A stretch of 45,300 nt of DNA from Methyloprofundus sp. (GTDB lineage: Bacteria > Pseudomonadota > Gammaproteobacteria > Methylococcales > Methylomonadaceae). The position numbers and the translations under genes were made by a program. Under the pieces are notes generated by a model. The model was not told the DNA's origin. It made no database searches and saw only the letters and a list, made by a program, of their open reading frames with translations. Shown piece after piece: positions 8,517 to 17,781 of the stretch. Location: NCBI GenBank assembly GCA_012960135.1, contig DUBW01000007.1, positions 1 through 45,300 on the forward strand, in the 5' to 3' direction. Every line of letters starts with the position of its first letter. Position 1 is the stretch's first letter.

Positions 8517-8871
8517 TGTAACGACTCAGTGAAGCTAAGTCGTGCAATGAAATTATAAAGCAAATCCAGCTAACTTCCGCTCAAAGACCCGCGTCATTGC
8601 CTGAGTTGTACTTAGACCTTGTTGACGGCCAATTGATAAATAAGCTCTGAGACGACAAAGTATCTAGGTGCCCTGGGTACTGAGAAAGCATCCCGTTCAC
8701 TGATTATTGGTCGTCCTATGCAGCCAATGCCGCTTAGCATTTATATTAATGCCTGTTTCATTGGCCAACCGTTGCGCTCGATACTCTGTCACTACCCTTG
8801 AAATATCCATATCAACAACGGGCTAAAACCCTATCAAGAACTATTTTATTTATTGACGCGGAGTCGTTACA
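8517..8871. mobile_element. Decayed element with 11-bp perfect terminal inverted repeats
   Basis: TGTAACGACTC at 8517-8527 is the exact reverse complement of GAGTCGTTACA at 8861-8871, bounding 355 bases. On the minus strand, about 8697-8805 reads VTEYRAQRLANETG-like before a stop, which recalls the region ahead of the zinc-finger part of IS66-type transposases. No intact ORF remains. This suggests a remnant of an insertion sequence or a derived miniature element; the IS66 link is tentative. Confidence 0.5.
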
Positions 8872-9079
8872 ATGTAATTTAAAAGAAGTACGTGCTTAGA
8901 CAACGCAAACCATGACTGATAGTATTGTGCTAATAATGACTAGCCTTGCTTCTATCGTGCGCCGTACTTTGATTGTTGAAGGTAATACTGGTTTTTCTTA
9001 TGTTGAGTTTGTCAGGATTTTTTTCAGTGAGATTGATAGCTTTTTGTAGCCTTGCCGTTTAAAAAGAGAGGGGTATATT

Positions 9080-10723
9080 ATGAATGAGAAAATTGCACAT
9101 AAAGCAGTTCTTATCTATCCGGAATTTGATACCCAGAATACTTTCTGGAGTTATGCGCAAAGCCTGAAAATGTATGCTCCCGCTAGCGAGTTCGGATTGC
9201 CCCAACGCTTATTGCCACCGCTGGGCTTAATGGGCCTGTTCAGCCATCTTAAGCCCTTTTATGACGAGCTATGCCTGATCGATAAAAATATCGACCCCAG
9301 GCCGATAAGTGAATTCATCGCTGATGCCGATCACGTTTATATAGGCGGGATGATGGCTCAGGAGCAAAGCCTGCTAAAGCTAGGGCTGGAAGTAAAAAAA
9401 GCCAGAAAAATTTTAATCGTTGGGGGTACGGCCATTAGCCAACAGTCACCCTTGATGCAGGTCGCTGATCACTTGCTGGAAAATGAGGCAGAGGGAGTTA
9501 TCGACGAATTATTAGCAGGGCTAAGCAAGGCTAACGCAAAAAAATATTACCAGGGTAGTTTTGTAGCAGCAGAGCATTTTTTCCAGCCAGACTATGCGGC
9601 AATTAATATGCAGAATTATGTGCATATGGCCGTACAAATTAGTCGTGGTTGTCCTGAACGCTGTGAGTTTTGTGATATTCCTTCCCGTTTCGGTAAAGCC
9701 TTCCGAGTAACGCCCTGGCAAAAAACCGAACAATCGTTTCAGCAGATGAAAGATTTAGGTTGGACGGGGCAGGTGTTTGTTGTTGATGATAATTTTATCG
9801 GTAACCCGCGAAAGGCGTTAGAAATGCTGAAAAATCTGTATCAAATCGGCGAGAAAATTGGCTATCATCATCCCAAATACACAGAACTGACCTTGCGCCT
9901 TGCCGATGAATCGCCAGTAATGGCAGAATTACGCCACTGGTTTCATAAGGCGAACTTTATCAATGGCTTTTATGGGGTAGAAACGCCAAACGAAGCGTCT
10001 TTGCTAGAAACAGACAAACGCCAGAATCTGCGTGGTGAGCGCAGCCTGGTCGAGAAATTAAGGTTTATATCCGAACAAACCGGTGCCGGGGTAATGATGG
10101 GTATGATCTATGGCTTTGATAATGATAGCGATGATTCGGTACAGGAATTTATTGACTTTGTGAATGCCAGTAATGCACCGATAGTAATGGCAGGGCTATT
10201 AAATGCCTTACCTTGCACTCCCTTAATCACCCGGATGCAGAAGCAAGGTCGTATGATTCAGACAAGCAGTGGCAACAACTCTGATGGCATTATTAATTTT
10301 ATTCCTTATAACTTCTCAGTGCAGCAGGCAGAGCAGAATTACTTGCTCATCCTTCAGGGTATTTATAATCCGCAAGTGTATTTTGCCCGGGTGATGAGAC
10401 ATCTGGAATTAATCGACCCTGAATTACAAAGTAATTACCGCGCGGGTAATAACTCCTTGGCTTATCTGATCAAGATTCTGACCAAAAAACATGCACTGAC
10501 GTATTGGCGGTATTTACCTGTAGCGCTGGCCTGTGCTAAAAGGCGTTGCGGTTTTAATACCCCTGGATATATGGCGATCGTGGCTGAGTTCTTTTCCCTT
10601 TGCGCACAATATACGCATTTTAGCAGTCAGGTAAGCGTACAACGAAAAAATATTGCAAGACGTGATTATACCGATACACAGATGGTTTCCTGGCGCGAGT
10701 TGCAAATGTCAGAAGTTGATTAA
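9080..10723 (+). CDS. B12-binding radical SAM protein (DUF4070-like)
   Basis: Predicted cobalamin- and 4Fe-4S/SAM-dependent enzyme. An N-terminal Rossmann-like B12-binding domain (about residues 8-150) lacks the classical DxHxxG histidine, as is common in this group. The radical SAM core follows, with a CxxxCxxC cluster motif in GCPERCEFCDIP (Cys191, Cys195, Cys198). The C-terminal third carries the DUF4070-like extension. The N-terminus (LIYPEFDTQNTFWSY) is typical of this uncharacterised subfamily and unlike the hopanoid C-3 methylase HpnR. A GAGAGGGG tract lies just before the ATG. It appears to be monocistronic. Reaction and substrate are unknown; related enzymes perform methylations or ring rearrangements. 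Confidence 0.85.
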   Translation: MNEKIAHKAVLIYPEFDTQNTFWSYAQSLKMYAPASEFGLPQRLLPPLGLMGLFSHLKPFYDELCLIDKNIDPRPISEFIADADHVYIGGMMAQEQSLLKLGLEVKKARKILIVGGTAISQQSPLMQVADHLLENEAEGVIDELLAGLSKANAKKYYQGSFVAAEHFFQPDYAAINMQNYVHMAVQISRGCPERCEFCDIPSRFGKAFRVTPWQKTEQSFQQMKDLGWTGQVFVVDDNFIGNPRKALEMLKNLYQIGEKIGYHHPKYTELTLRLADESPVMAELRHWFHKANFINGFYGVETPNEASLLETDKRQNLRGERSLVEKLRFISEQTGAGVMMGMIYGFDNDSDDSVQEFIDFVNASNAPIVMAGLLNALPCTPLITRMQKQGRMIQTSSGNNSDGIINFIPYNFSVQQAEQNYLLILQGIYNPQVYFARVMRHLELIDPELQSNYRAGNNSLAYLIKILTKKHALTYWRYLPVALACAKRRCGFNTPGYMAIVAEFFSLCAQYTHFSSQVSVQRKNIARRDYTDTQMVSWRELQMSEVD

Positions 10724-10794
10724 TACACAACAATAAATCACGAAAGAAACGAAGAACAGGAAAGGAACAAAAAACGATAAACTTGCCCCGAAAC

Positions 10795-10890
10795 GCTGCT
10801 TGGGAATACTTGGAGTAGCCGCTCTGCTGTGAGTGGTTCTGGTAAGCAGCGCTTACTTGTCATGCATTCCCAAACAGAGTTTGGGAATGC
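10795..10890. terminator. Composite hairpin region between convergent genes
   Basis: GCATTCCCAAAC (10864-10875) pairs perfectly with GTTTGGGAATGC (10879-10890) around a 3-base loop. An outer 7-bp repeat, GCTGCTT/AAGCAGC, spans about 10795-10849, and GGGAAT also recurs on its left. It separates the plus-strand radical SAM gene from the minus-strand kinase gene and may act as a bidirectional terminator, although no long T-run is present. Composite form suggests a repeat element. Confidence 0.5.
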
Positions 10891-10939
10891 GAAAACTTTC
10901 GTGACTTTTGTGGTTTAAATTACATTCAGAAAACTGTAC

Positions 10940-13900
10940 TCAAGATAATTTCTCCAGCATTGCTTGTGCAATATCAATCGCTTCATCATATTCGTATTGC
11001 TGTATCAGTTTTTCTAGTTTTTTAAGTTGCCCCGACTCTGCATTTAAACCGGTAAGCTCGGTAATTTCTTCCAGCATATCAACCGCATCGGCATCATCGT
11101 CGAGAAGCAATTCCAGCAATTTTTTATACAAAGGCAGTAGTGTTTCTGAACTCACTTTTTCAGTGCTTGCTGCGGTCGACTTTGGTGGTGCTTGTAGTGT
11201 TTTCAGACTTTCCAGTACCGGTGTTAAATTCGCTTCTACCCTGTTTAATAAATTCATTATCTGCTGGATATCCAGTTTGTCTAAACAAGCGAGTTCAAGG
11301 GCTGCTGCAGCTTTTTGTATTTCATGCGCGCCGATATTTCCGGCGACACCTTTCAAAGTATGGGCTACGCGGGTCGCTGCATTAGCATCATCGCTGGCCT
11401 GTGCCTGCTGAAATTTTTCACTAAAGTTTTGCTCGCTGTCCAGAAATTTAATGAGTAAGCGGCGGTATAGTTTTTTATTGCCCTGGGTGATAGCCAGACC
11501 CGCATCAGAATTTATACCGGTAAGTTGAGAGAGATCCAGTTCAGGCTGATTGCGTATTTGCAAAGTGCTGGCTTTAGTCTCTTCAGAATGACTTGCCGGA
11601 GATGCAGGTGTGATCCATTTAGCCATGGTGCAAAACATTTCTGCAACATTAATGGGCTTGCTGATATGATCATCCATGCCTGCTTGTTGCGCCTGTTCAA
11701 TATCTGTGGACATGGCATTGGCAGTCATGGCGATAATCGGTAGTTTTTTGCCTATTTCAAGCTTGCGGATAATTTCTGTTGCACTATAGCCATCCATAAT
11801 CGGCATCTGAATATCCATTAACACGCCATCAAAATCCTGTTGTTGTACTTTGTCGACGGCTTGCTGGCCGTTTTCAGCAAGTATCACATTAATGCCATTA
11901 TTTCCTAACAGCTCCAGTGCCAGTTCCTGATTAATGTCATTGTCTTCAACCAGTAACACTTTAGCGCCGCGCAAACGCTCGATCGACTCGCTAAAATCTT
12001 CCTGGCGTTCAACACGTCGTGAATTGGATGCTATCTCTCGGCCAAATGCACCCATGATGGTATCGAATAGATATGAAGCATTGGTTGGCTTGGTTAAGAA
12101 ACTCAGATGATCAATATCTTTGGCTCTTTCCGCTAATTCCTCCTTGCCATAAGCGGTTACCATGATAATGGTTGGAGCTTTGTCTAACTGGGGGCCTTCC
12201 TGAAGTTTGCGAATGGTCTCTACACCATCCATTTTTGGCATCTTCCAGTCCATGATAATCAGGTCATAAGGTTGTTGCTGCCTTTCTGCCTGCTCTACTT
12301 TCGCTATGGCTTCCAGACCAGAACTAACAGTTGTGGTGGTATAGCTTAATGAATCGAGCATACCAGACATGATTTCTCTGGAGCTTTTATTATCATCTAC
12401 AACCAATACATTCAGGTGTTCAAGCGTGTTTATCTGCAGGGGTTGTAGATGATCTTCTGCTTTGCCAAAGTTAGCCGTGAAGGAAAAGGTAGTCCCTTCG
12501 CCCGGAACGCTTTCTACCCAGATTTCGCCGTCCATCATTTTGGTTAGTTTTTTGCAGATTACGAGTCCTAGCCCGGTACCGCCAAATTTTCGGGTGGTGG
12601 AGCCATCTGCCTGGACAAAGGACTGGAATAATTTATTTTGTTGTTCCTCGGTCATACCTATACCGGTATCTCTGATCGAAAACTGGATTTTCGTGTGCTG
12701 TGCATCCGATTCCAGTACCTGGGTGGATAACACCACTTCACCTTGTTCGGTAAATTTAATGGCATTATTGCCCAGGTTAACCAGTATCTGTCCCAGGCGC
12801 AAAGGGTCGCCTTGTAATGCCATCGGCATATTGGGGGCTATATCAAATAACAGTTCCAGTCCACTTTCTTCGGCTTTTAAGCCTAGTAAATTGGCGAGGT
12901 TTTCCAGCACATCTTCAAAGCGGAAGTCGATGCTTTCCATATCCAGTTTGCCGGCTTCGATCTTGGAAAAATCGAGAATATCATTGATAATGCCCAGCAA
13001 TGCTTCCGCAGAGCGGTGAACTTTTTCGATATAGTTGCGCTGCTTGCGGTCTAAGTCGGTTTGTAATGCCAGATAGGACATGCCGATAACAGCATTCATC
13101 GGAGTGCGAATTTCGTGGCTCATATTAGCCAGAAAGTCCGATTTACTTTTATTGGCTTCTTCGGCAATATGTTGGGCAATTTCGGCTACTTGTTGCGCCT
13201 GCTTAAGCGCTGTAATATCGGTCAGTGAACCTGCGGTACGATAGGAATGTCCGGTTTTATTGCGCAGTGACATACCCCGGGCATGAAACCAGTGATACTC
13301 GCCACTTTTGGTTTGCAATCGATATTCGATATCATAGGGTACATCTTGCTCAAGATGCGAGGTAAAAGCGGTAAGGGTTGCTCCTCGGTCGTCAGCATGC
13401 AGAGCATCGCTCCAGGATTCTACAACACAGGGGAAGTCCTCTTCATTGTTATAGCCAAGCATGCCTCTAAAGCGCTCAGAATACCAGAATTCTCCGCTGC
13501 CAACATCAAAGTCCCATAAACCAACGCCACTCCCGGCAACAGTCAGGTCGAAGCGCTGCTCACTTTGTTGTAGTGCTAGTTCTGCCTGCTTACGTTCGGT
13601 GATGTCGATTAGAATACCAATCATTCCCGCAGGCTTGTCATCACCTAAAGTGAACGCTGTACGCCAGTAGATAATATCAAATGATTGTCCGCTATGATGG
13701 GTGATTGATATTTCTTTATGAGCGGAACCGCTTTCACTTTCCATGTCAGCATCCGCGAGCAAAAAAGCCTGTTTAGTCGCTTGCGTATAATAATCCAGGT
13801 TTGCGATGGGTCTGCTTAGATAGTCTTCCCTGCGTATATTAAAGAACTGCTCATAAGCTTTATTGCAGCTGCTAAACTCGAGCTGTTCATCAAATACGAA

Positions 13901-15901
13901 AATAGGGTTAGGAATAGCATCCAGTAGTGCTGTTTGGTAGGCCAGCATTTCGTTGCGCTCGATTTCCCTTAATCCTGCACGGCGTAAATAAAATGCTAGG
14001 ATGGTCGAAAGAATGAAGATCGCAACCGGTAATTGTAGATTATTTGAGCTCCACTCAGGATACAATTCAGAATTTGCAGATTTAGCAATAATTTCCCATT
14101 GCCTGTCAGCAAACTGCATGGTTTGTTTAGCCTGGTAAGTGCTCTGGCTTTTATCCAGCTGATTGGCTGTTTCTACTCTCGATTTACGGGGGTTATGCGA
14201 ATATAAAAATTGCTCGCCTGGTAAGGAGTCTATATCCAGAAATTCGATATCCAGGCCTGCAATCGATGTGTGCTGCGAAAGAATGGCTTCAATCATGGGC
14301 CCAATACCGATTATAGCTACTGCAAAACCCTTGAGTGATTGTTTGCGGTGTTCAATAGTCTCGGTAAGTGAGCCTTGTTTAAAAACAGGTAAGGAGACGA
14401 TAAAGTCATAGCTGTTCTTATCTTCCTGTAACCATTTAATTCGATGCGATGCTATTGGCGTATTGCTATCAATGGATTTCATCAGACCACTGAATTCTTG
14501 GTTATTACTACCCAGGTCAAAGCCAAGCGCTTTTATATTTGCTTGTAGGGGCTCTATATAATAAATGGGGTAATACCATTCTCTCTCTGCGGCGGAAATG
14601 ATTTTTCCCTGTTTATTAAGCTCAGCAAAAGCATAAGGTTTATTCAAGGTTTTAGAGGCTTGTTGCTCAAACTGATTACGCTGCTTTTCAGAGACCTTGG
14701 GTACCCACTCTAGTGCTTTGATACCTGGATATTGATGTGTTAGACGGTTGACTAATCGATAGAACTCCTTTCTATCTATATGTTCGGATGAATCAAAGCC
14801 AGCGCGTATGCTATACAAGGATTCCAGGTACGGCGTAATACCGTATTCAAATGATTTTACATGTGATTGTACGGCTGACTTGAACTTGTTATAAACAGTG
14901 AGTTGAAATTGATGATGCAACAGGCTGTATAATGAAAGCCCTAAAAAAAGTCCGGTTGCTAGTACCATCAGTGGTACATAAGTGGTTCTAACCGCGGTGC
15001 TTTTCTGCACATCCTGTAACAGCACAGAGCGGCTAATATAAACCAGAATTAGAGAAAGAACGGTGCCTAGGAAAAGCAGGCTATTACTGACTAATTCGGC
15101 AAAACTGCCATATTCAAACTCTTCCGGCGATTGGGCGATTAGTGCCTGCCAGAAAGCAAGTGTGATCGTTAACGAAGCGATTCCTATCGGAAGATACAGC
15201 CACTTTGGAAAGCCTTGGTAAAGCAATCTTTCCCGGTGCCAGGCGAGAGCAAAAAAGCCCAGGCCAAGAATAAAAAACCCCAGCGCAGTATGAATAGCCA
15301 TCTTGGTTAAACTGCCCCAGCCATAAGCTGTTTCCATGCCTGCGAGGTAGCCCGTAAAAGCAACGAAACCCAGTCCCAATATAATGATGCCTAGTGTTCC
15401 TAAGGTGCTGTTATTGTTGTCTTTATGTTTGAACAGAGTCGCCAGTACCAAGGCTAGGCCAGATAAAGCAAAACATAATGCTGTATTAGGCGCCATACGC
15501 CCAGGGGTTGAGGTCTCGACATCGACATAATGCTGCATAAACAACTGGTCTATGGATAAATCAATGCCTGCGATGTGTTCAATCAGGGTTGCACTGCCGA
15601 GTAAAACAGTTAAGCTTCCAAAAAACAGGGCAATCGGTAAACGACTGAAAGCCAGGGCAAGTAATCCCAGGCCTGCCATCACAAAGCCTAGCGCTGTGTT
15701 GTATTGCATCGGGACAAACGCCGGGTTCACCTGAATCAAATCCAGGGTGTGGGTGTACCAGCCGGTGAGCACCACTAGGCCGAGCACTAGGGATAGCGTG
15801 CTGGCTAATAGCGTGCCGGAAAATGACCAAGATTGCCTGGCGAGATCAGGTTCATTTTTTGCTTGTTGGATAGGCGTGTTTTTAGTTTGTTGCTTGAACA
15901 T
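10940..15901 (-). CDS. Giant hybrid histidine kinase (CHASE-PAS-PAS-HK-REC-REC-HPT)
   Basis: A membrane phosphorelay kinase of 1653 residues. An N-terminal block of about 8-10 membrane helices (to about residue 330) is followed by a CHASE-type extracytoplasmic sensor (about 350-600), a further helix (about 618-640), and two PAS domains (about 660-905). The HisKA domain has SHEIRTP with His929, then a HATPase domain with GTGLGL near 1106. Two receiver domains follow, with phospho-acceptors Asp1218 (MDWKMPKMDG) and Asp1363 (MDIQMPIMDG). An HPT domain has His1514 (AHTLKG). All phosphorelay residues are intact. The gene is divergent from a response regulator 301 bases away, its likely but unproven partner. 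Ligand unknown. Confidence 0.93.
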   Translation of the reverse strand: MFKQQTKNTPIQQAKNEPDLARQSWSFSGTLLASTLSLVLGLVVLTGWYTHTLDLIQVNPAFVPMQYNTALGFVMAGLGLLALAFSRLPIALFFGSLTVLLGSATLIEHIAGIDLSIDQLFMQHYVDVETSTPGRMAPNTALCFALSGLALVLATLFKHKDNNNSTLGTLGIIILGLGFVAFTGYLAGMETAYGWGSLTKMAIHTALGFFILGLGFFALAWHRERLLYQGFPKWLYLPIGIASLTITLAFWQALIAQSPEEFEYGSFAELVSNSLLFLGTVLSLILVYISRSVLLQDVQKSTAVRTTYVPLMVLATGLFLGLSLYSLLHHQFQLTVYNKFKSAVQSHVKSFEYGITPYLESLYSIRAGFDSSEHIDRKEFYRLVNRLTHQYPGIKALEWVPKVSEKQRNQFEQQASKTLNKPYAFAELNKQGKIISAAEREWYYPIYYIEPLQANIKALGFDLGSNNQEFSGLMKSIDSNTPIASHRIKWLQEDKNSYDFIVSLPVFKQGSLTETIEHRKQSLKGFAVAIIGIGPMIEAILSQHTSIAGLDIEFLDIDSLPGEQFLYSHNPRKSRVETANQLDKSQSTYQAKQTMQFADRQWEIIAKSANSELYPEWSSNNLQLPVAIFILSTILAFYLRRAGLREIERNEMLAYQTALLDAIPNPIFVFDEQLEFSSCNKAYEQFFNIRREDYLSRPIANLDYYTQATKQAFLLADADMESESGSAHKEISITHHSGQSFDIIYWRTAFTLGDDKPAGMIGILIDITERKQAELALQQSEQRFDLTVAGSGVGLWDFDVGSGEFWYSERFRGMLGYNNEEDFPCVVESWSDALHADDRGATLTAFTSHLEQDVPYDIEYRLQTKSGEYHWFHARGMSLRNKTGHSYRTAGSLTDITALKQAQQVAEIAQHIAEEANKSKSDFLANMSHEIRTPMNAVIGMSYLALQTDLDRKQRNYIEKVHRSAEALLGIINDILDFSKIEAGKLDMESIDFRFEDVLENLANLLGLKAEESGLELLFDIAPNMPMALQGDPLRLGQILVNLGNNAIKFTEQGEVVLSTQVLESDAQHTKIQFSIRDTGIGMTEEQQNKLFQSFVQADGSTTRKFGGTGLGLVICKKLTKMMDGEIWVESVPGEGTTFSFTANFGKAEDHLQPLQINTLEHLNVLVVDDNKSSREIMSGMLDSLSYTTTTVSSGLEAIAKVEQAERQQQPYDLIIMDWKMPKMDGVETIRKLQEGPQLDKAPTIIMVTAYGKEELAERAKDIDHLSFLTKPTNASYLFDTIMGAFGREIASNSRRVERQEDFSESIERLRGAKVLLVEDNDINQELALELLGNNGINVILAENGQQAVDKVQQQDFDGVLMDIQMPIMDGYSATEIIRKLEIGKKLPIIAMTANAMSTDIEQAQQAGMDDHISKPINVAEMFCTMAKWITPASPASHSEETKASTLQIRNQPELDLSQLTGINSDAGLAITQGNKKLYRRLLIKFLDSEQNFSEKFQQAQASDDANAATRVAHTLKGVAGNIGAHEIQKAAAALELACLDKLDIQQIMNLLNRVEANLTPVLESLKTLQAPPKSTAASTEKVSSETLLPLYKKLLELLLDDDADAVDMLEEITELTGLNAESGQLKKLEKLIQQYEYDEAIDIAQAMLEKLS

Positions 15902-16202
15902 TAATATTTCATCCTTTTTTGTTTATCCAAAACGCTGATGCATTACTCTAGCGATGTTCAAATGTTTTACTGGAGTGCAATAGCTAACACTATGGCACTC
16001 CAGTCTTTATGTCCATTCCCAGGTTGGTAGCCAAAATCCTCACAGTGACTGTTTAGAAAGTTTTTATCGCAACAGCCATCAGGTTATAATGAGACTAACG
16101 AGAAAAGCCTAATATTGAAATCTAAACCTATTCTAATATGACTGTCTTAAATATTAAAGATTCTGCACTTGGCAATGATATTTACTCAGGGCGGAACCAG
16201 TC
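15902..16202. promoter_or_regulatory. Divergent control region between kinase and response regulator
   Basis: This 301-base gap separates two divergent signalling genes and must hold both promoters. The only clear structure is the perfect 10-bp hairpin at 15969-16004. I see no confident -35/-10 pair. A GGGCGG tract about 12 bases before the regulator ATG is its probable ribosome binding site. Confidence 0.5.
15969..16004. repeat. Perfect 10-bp stem hairpin with TAGCT...CTATG loop (copy E of hairpin family)
   Basis: ACTGGAGTGC (15969-15978) pairs with GCACTCCAGT (15995-16004). The loop, AATAGCTAACACTATG, resembles the loop of the hairpin at 17684-17722 and more loosely the loops of copies A-D. 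It sits between divergent genes, so it is not a simple terminator; it may be a repeat or an operator. Confidence 0.6.
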
Positions 16203-17132
16203 ATGAGTGAAGCACAAAATATCATCCTAATCGTGGATGACACGCCAACTAATATTCAATTGCTCAATAGTATGTTGCGCGAGCAATATAAAGTGAAAGC
16301 TGCAACTAGTGGTGAAAAGGCGCTAAAAATTGCCCGTACAGAACCACAGCCAGATATTATTCTGCTGGATATTATGATGCCTGAAATGGACGGCTATGAA
16401 GTCTGCAGGCAATTAAAGTCATCGCCTCTCACGGCGGATATACCGGTTATTTTTATTACCGCTAAAACGGCAGTGGAGGATGAGCAGCTAGGATTTTCTC
16501 TTGGCTCTGTTGATTATATTACCAAACCGTTTAACCCTGATATAGTCAAAACCAGAGTTAAAACACAACTGGAAATTTATAATCAGCAACGAAAGCTGCA
16601 TGAAGAAAATAAACACTTGAAGCGGCGGGTGTCTAATGAATTCAGTGATTATATAGAACCTGAAATAGTCAGTATTTTAGAAATGGGTGAAGGTGATGGC
16701 ACTGAATTTAAATCGACCCTGCGCTGGAATTTGCATACCGATAAGGCTGATAAAAAAATCGAAAATGCTTGTCTGAAGACGGTGGCTGCTTTTCTTAATA
16801 GTGATAGTGGTGTGTTACTTGTCGGCGTTGATGATAGTGGGCATGTGCTGGGTCTGGAGCAAGATGGTTTTGCCAACGAAGACAAATTGTTATTGCATTG
16901 GAATAGCCTGTTAAAAGCACATGTAGGCATAGAGTTTATGCAGCTTATTCGCTCCCAGGTGAATGGCCTCGGTGGGAAACGCGTGTTGTTGGTACAGTGT
17001 CTGCGCTCGTCCAAGCCGGTATTTTTTCGCCGTGATAATGACGAGATATTTTATGTGCGCACCGGTAATGGAAGCAATCAGCTTAAACCCAGCGAAGTGA
17101 TTGCCTATCTTGACCAGCGCGAGAGCGAATAG
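16203..17132 (+). CDS. Response regulator with AlbA_2 (Schlafen-like) output domain
   Basis: A 309-residue two-domain protein. The receiver domain (about residues 6-125) has the acidic pair Asp12/Asp13, phospho-acceptor Asp56 in LLDIMMPEMDG, and Lys108 in YITKPF. A short helical linker (about 125-155) leads to an AlbA_2/divergent AAA-4-like domain (about 160-305) with GTEFKS, NSDSGVLLVGVDDSG and a late YVRTGNGS motif. AlbA_2 domains are associated with nucleic-acid binding in Schlafen-type proteins, so phosphorylation may control DNA or RNA interaction; this is inference. The same output domain recurs at 32986-33822 behind membrane helices. Divergent from the hybrid kinase; probably its partner. 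Confidence 0.85.
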   Translation: MSEAQNIILIVDDTPTNIQLLNSMLREQYKVKAATSGEKALKIARTEPQPDIILLDIMMPEMDGYEVCRQLKSSPLTADIPVIFITAKTAVEDEQLGFSLGSVDYITKPFNPDIVKTRVKTQLEIYNQQRKLHEENKHLKRRVSNEFSDYIEPEIVSILEMGEGDGTEFKSTLRWNLHTDKADKKIENACLKTVAAFLNSDSGVLLVGVDDSGHVLGLEQDGFANEDKLLLHWNSLLKAHVGIEFMQLIRSQVNGLGGKRVLLVQCLRSSKPVFFRRDNDEIFYVRTGNGSNQLKPSEVIAYLDQRESE

Positions 17133-17155
17133 CACTGCTTGCTAAAGGGAGTTGT

Positions 17156-17587
17156 GTGAAACAACAGCAAATGAGACTCTCCTATATTACCTTAGCGGTG
17201 ACTGATTTCCCTAGTATGTTCGTTTTCTACCAGGCACTAGGCCTTCCCGTGCATAAGCTGGGCAAGGATCCTGAGCAGCCTTTTGCAATGTTTGCCATGG
17301 GTAGCCTGATACTGGCTTTATATCCTAAAGCCTTATTGGCTAAACAGGCGGGTTGCGCCATCGAGGGAGATAATAGCGCATTGTCTTTGTCACTCAATGT
17401 GGCTGATAAAAACCAGGTGAATATTACGCTGGAACTTGCCTTAGCGCATGGCGCCCGTATTACTCGAACTCCCTTTCAACCCGAATGGGGGGGCTATTGT
17501 GGATATTTTAAAGACCCGGAAGCTAATTTATGGGAGGTCGTCTGGCATGAAAAATACCACCACCAGCCGGAGTTTGCTAATCTTTGA
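17156..17587 (+). CDS. VOC-superfamily (glyoxalase/bleomycin-resistance-like) protein
   Basis: A single 143-residue vicinal-oxygen-chelate module: the N-terminal half has RLSYITLAVTDFPSMFVFYQ and the C-terminal half ends in GYCGYFKDPEANLWEVVWH, the usual metal-site region with a terminal Glu. VOC proteins include glyoxalases, dioxygenases and antibiotic-binding proteins, so substrate is open. The start is GTG at 17156 with GGGAG close upstream; an in-frame ATG at 17171 is an alternative and begins at the conserved domain. It follows the response regulator by 23 bases, likely cotranscribed. Confidence 0.8.
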   Translation: MKQQQMRLSYITLAVTDFPSMFVFYQALGLPVHKLGKDPEQPFAMFAMGSLILALYPKALLAKQAGCAIEGDNSALSLSLNVADKNQVNITLELALAHGARITRTPFQPEWGGYCGYFKDPEANLWEVVWHEKYHHQPEFANL

Positions 17588-17683
17588 GAGCAGTTTTTTA
17601 GCATGACGAACATAAAGAGCTTGAAGAGAACAGGGCCTTAATAAGCTCAACTGTACAGTCGAAAAGCCGTTATTTCTACAATA

Positions 17684-17722
17684 AAAAAGGAGTGTAATAG
17701 CTTTAGCTATGGCTGCCTTTTT
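17684..17722. terminator. Bidirectional terminator-like hairpin (copy F of hairpin family)
   Basis: AAAAAGG (17684-17690) pairs with CCTTTTT (17716-17722), giving A- and T-tracts suited to termination on both strands. It lies between the convergent VOC and ABC ATPase genes. The loop, AATAGCTTTAGCTATGG, contains TAGCTATG, like the intergenic hairpins elsewhere in the window. Confidence 0.6.
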
Positions 17723-17781
17723 CCTTCATTGCCTTCATGCTTCAGGGTAAAAATAGCAGTCATTTCCTGGAGCGCTTTCAT

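Larger units (their letters stand above)
8265..9079. other. 815-base gene-free region
   Basis: No convincing gene is seen. It holds an 8-bp hairpin at 8367-8388, a short sequence at 8459-8482 also found in repeat copy A, and a decayed element bounded by inverted repeats at 8517-8871. The last 200 bases upstream of the radical SAM gene probably hold its promoter, but I cannot place one confidently. Confidence 0.7.

Noticed and set aside
9080-10723. Assignment as hopanoid C-3 methylase HpnR
   Set aside because: The N-terminus (LIYPEFDTQNTFWSY) fits the general DUF4070 group and not HpnR, and no hopanoid genes are nearby.
10908-13019. Plus-strand ORFs of up to 185 codons opposite the hybrid kinase gene
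   Set aside because: They lie wholly antisense to conserved HPT, receiver and kinase domains, are Ser-rich low-complexity, and have no domain of their own.
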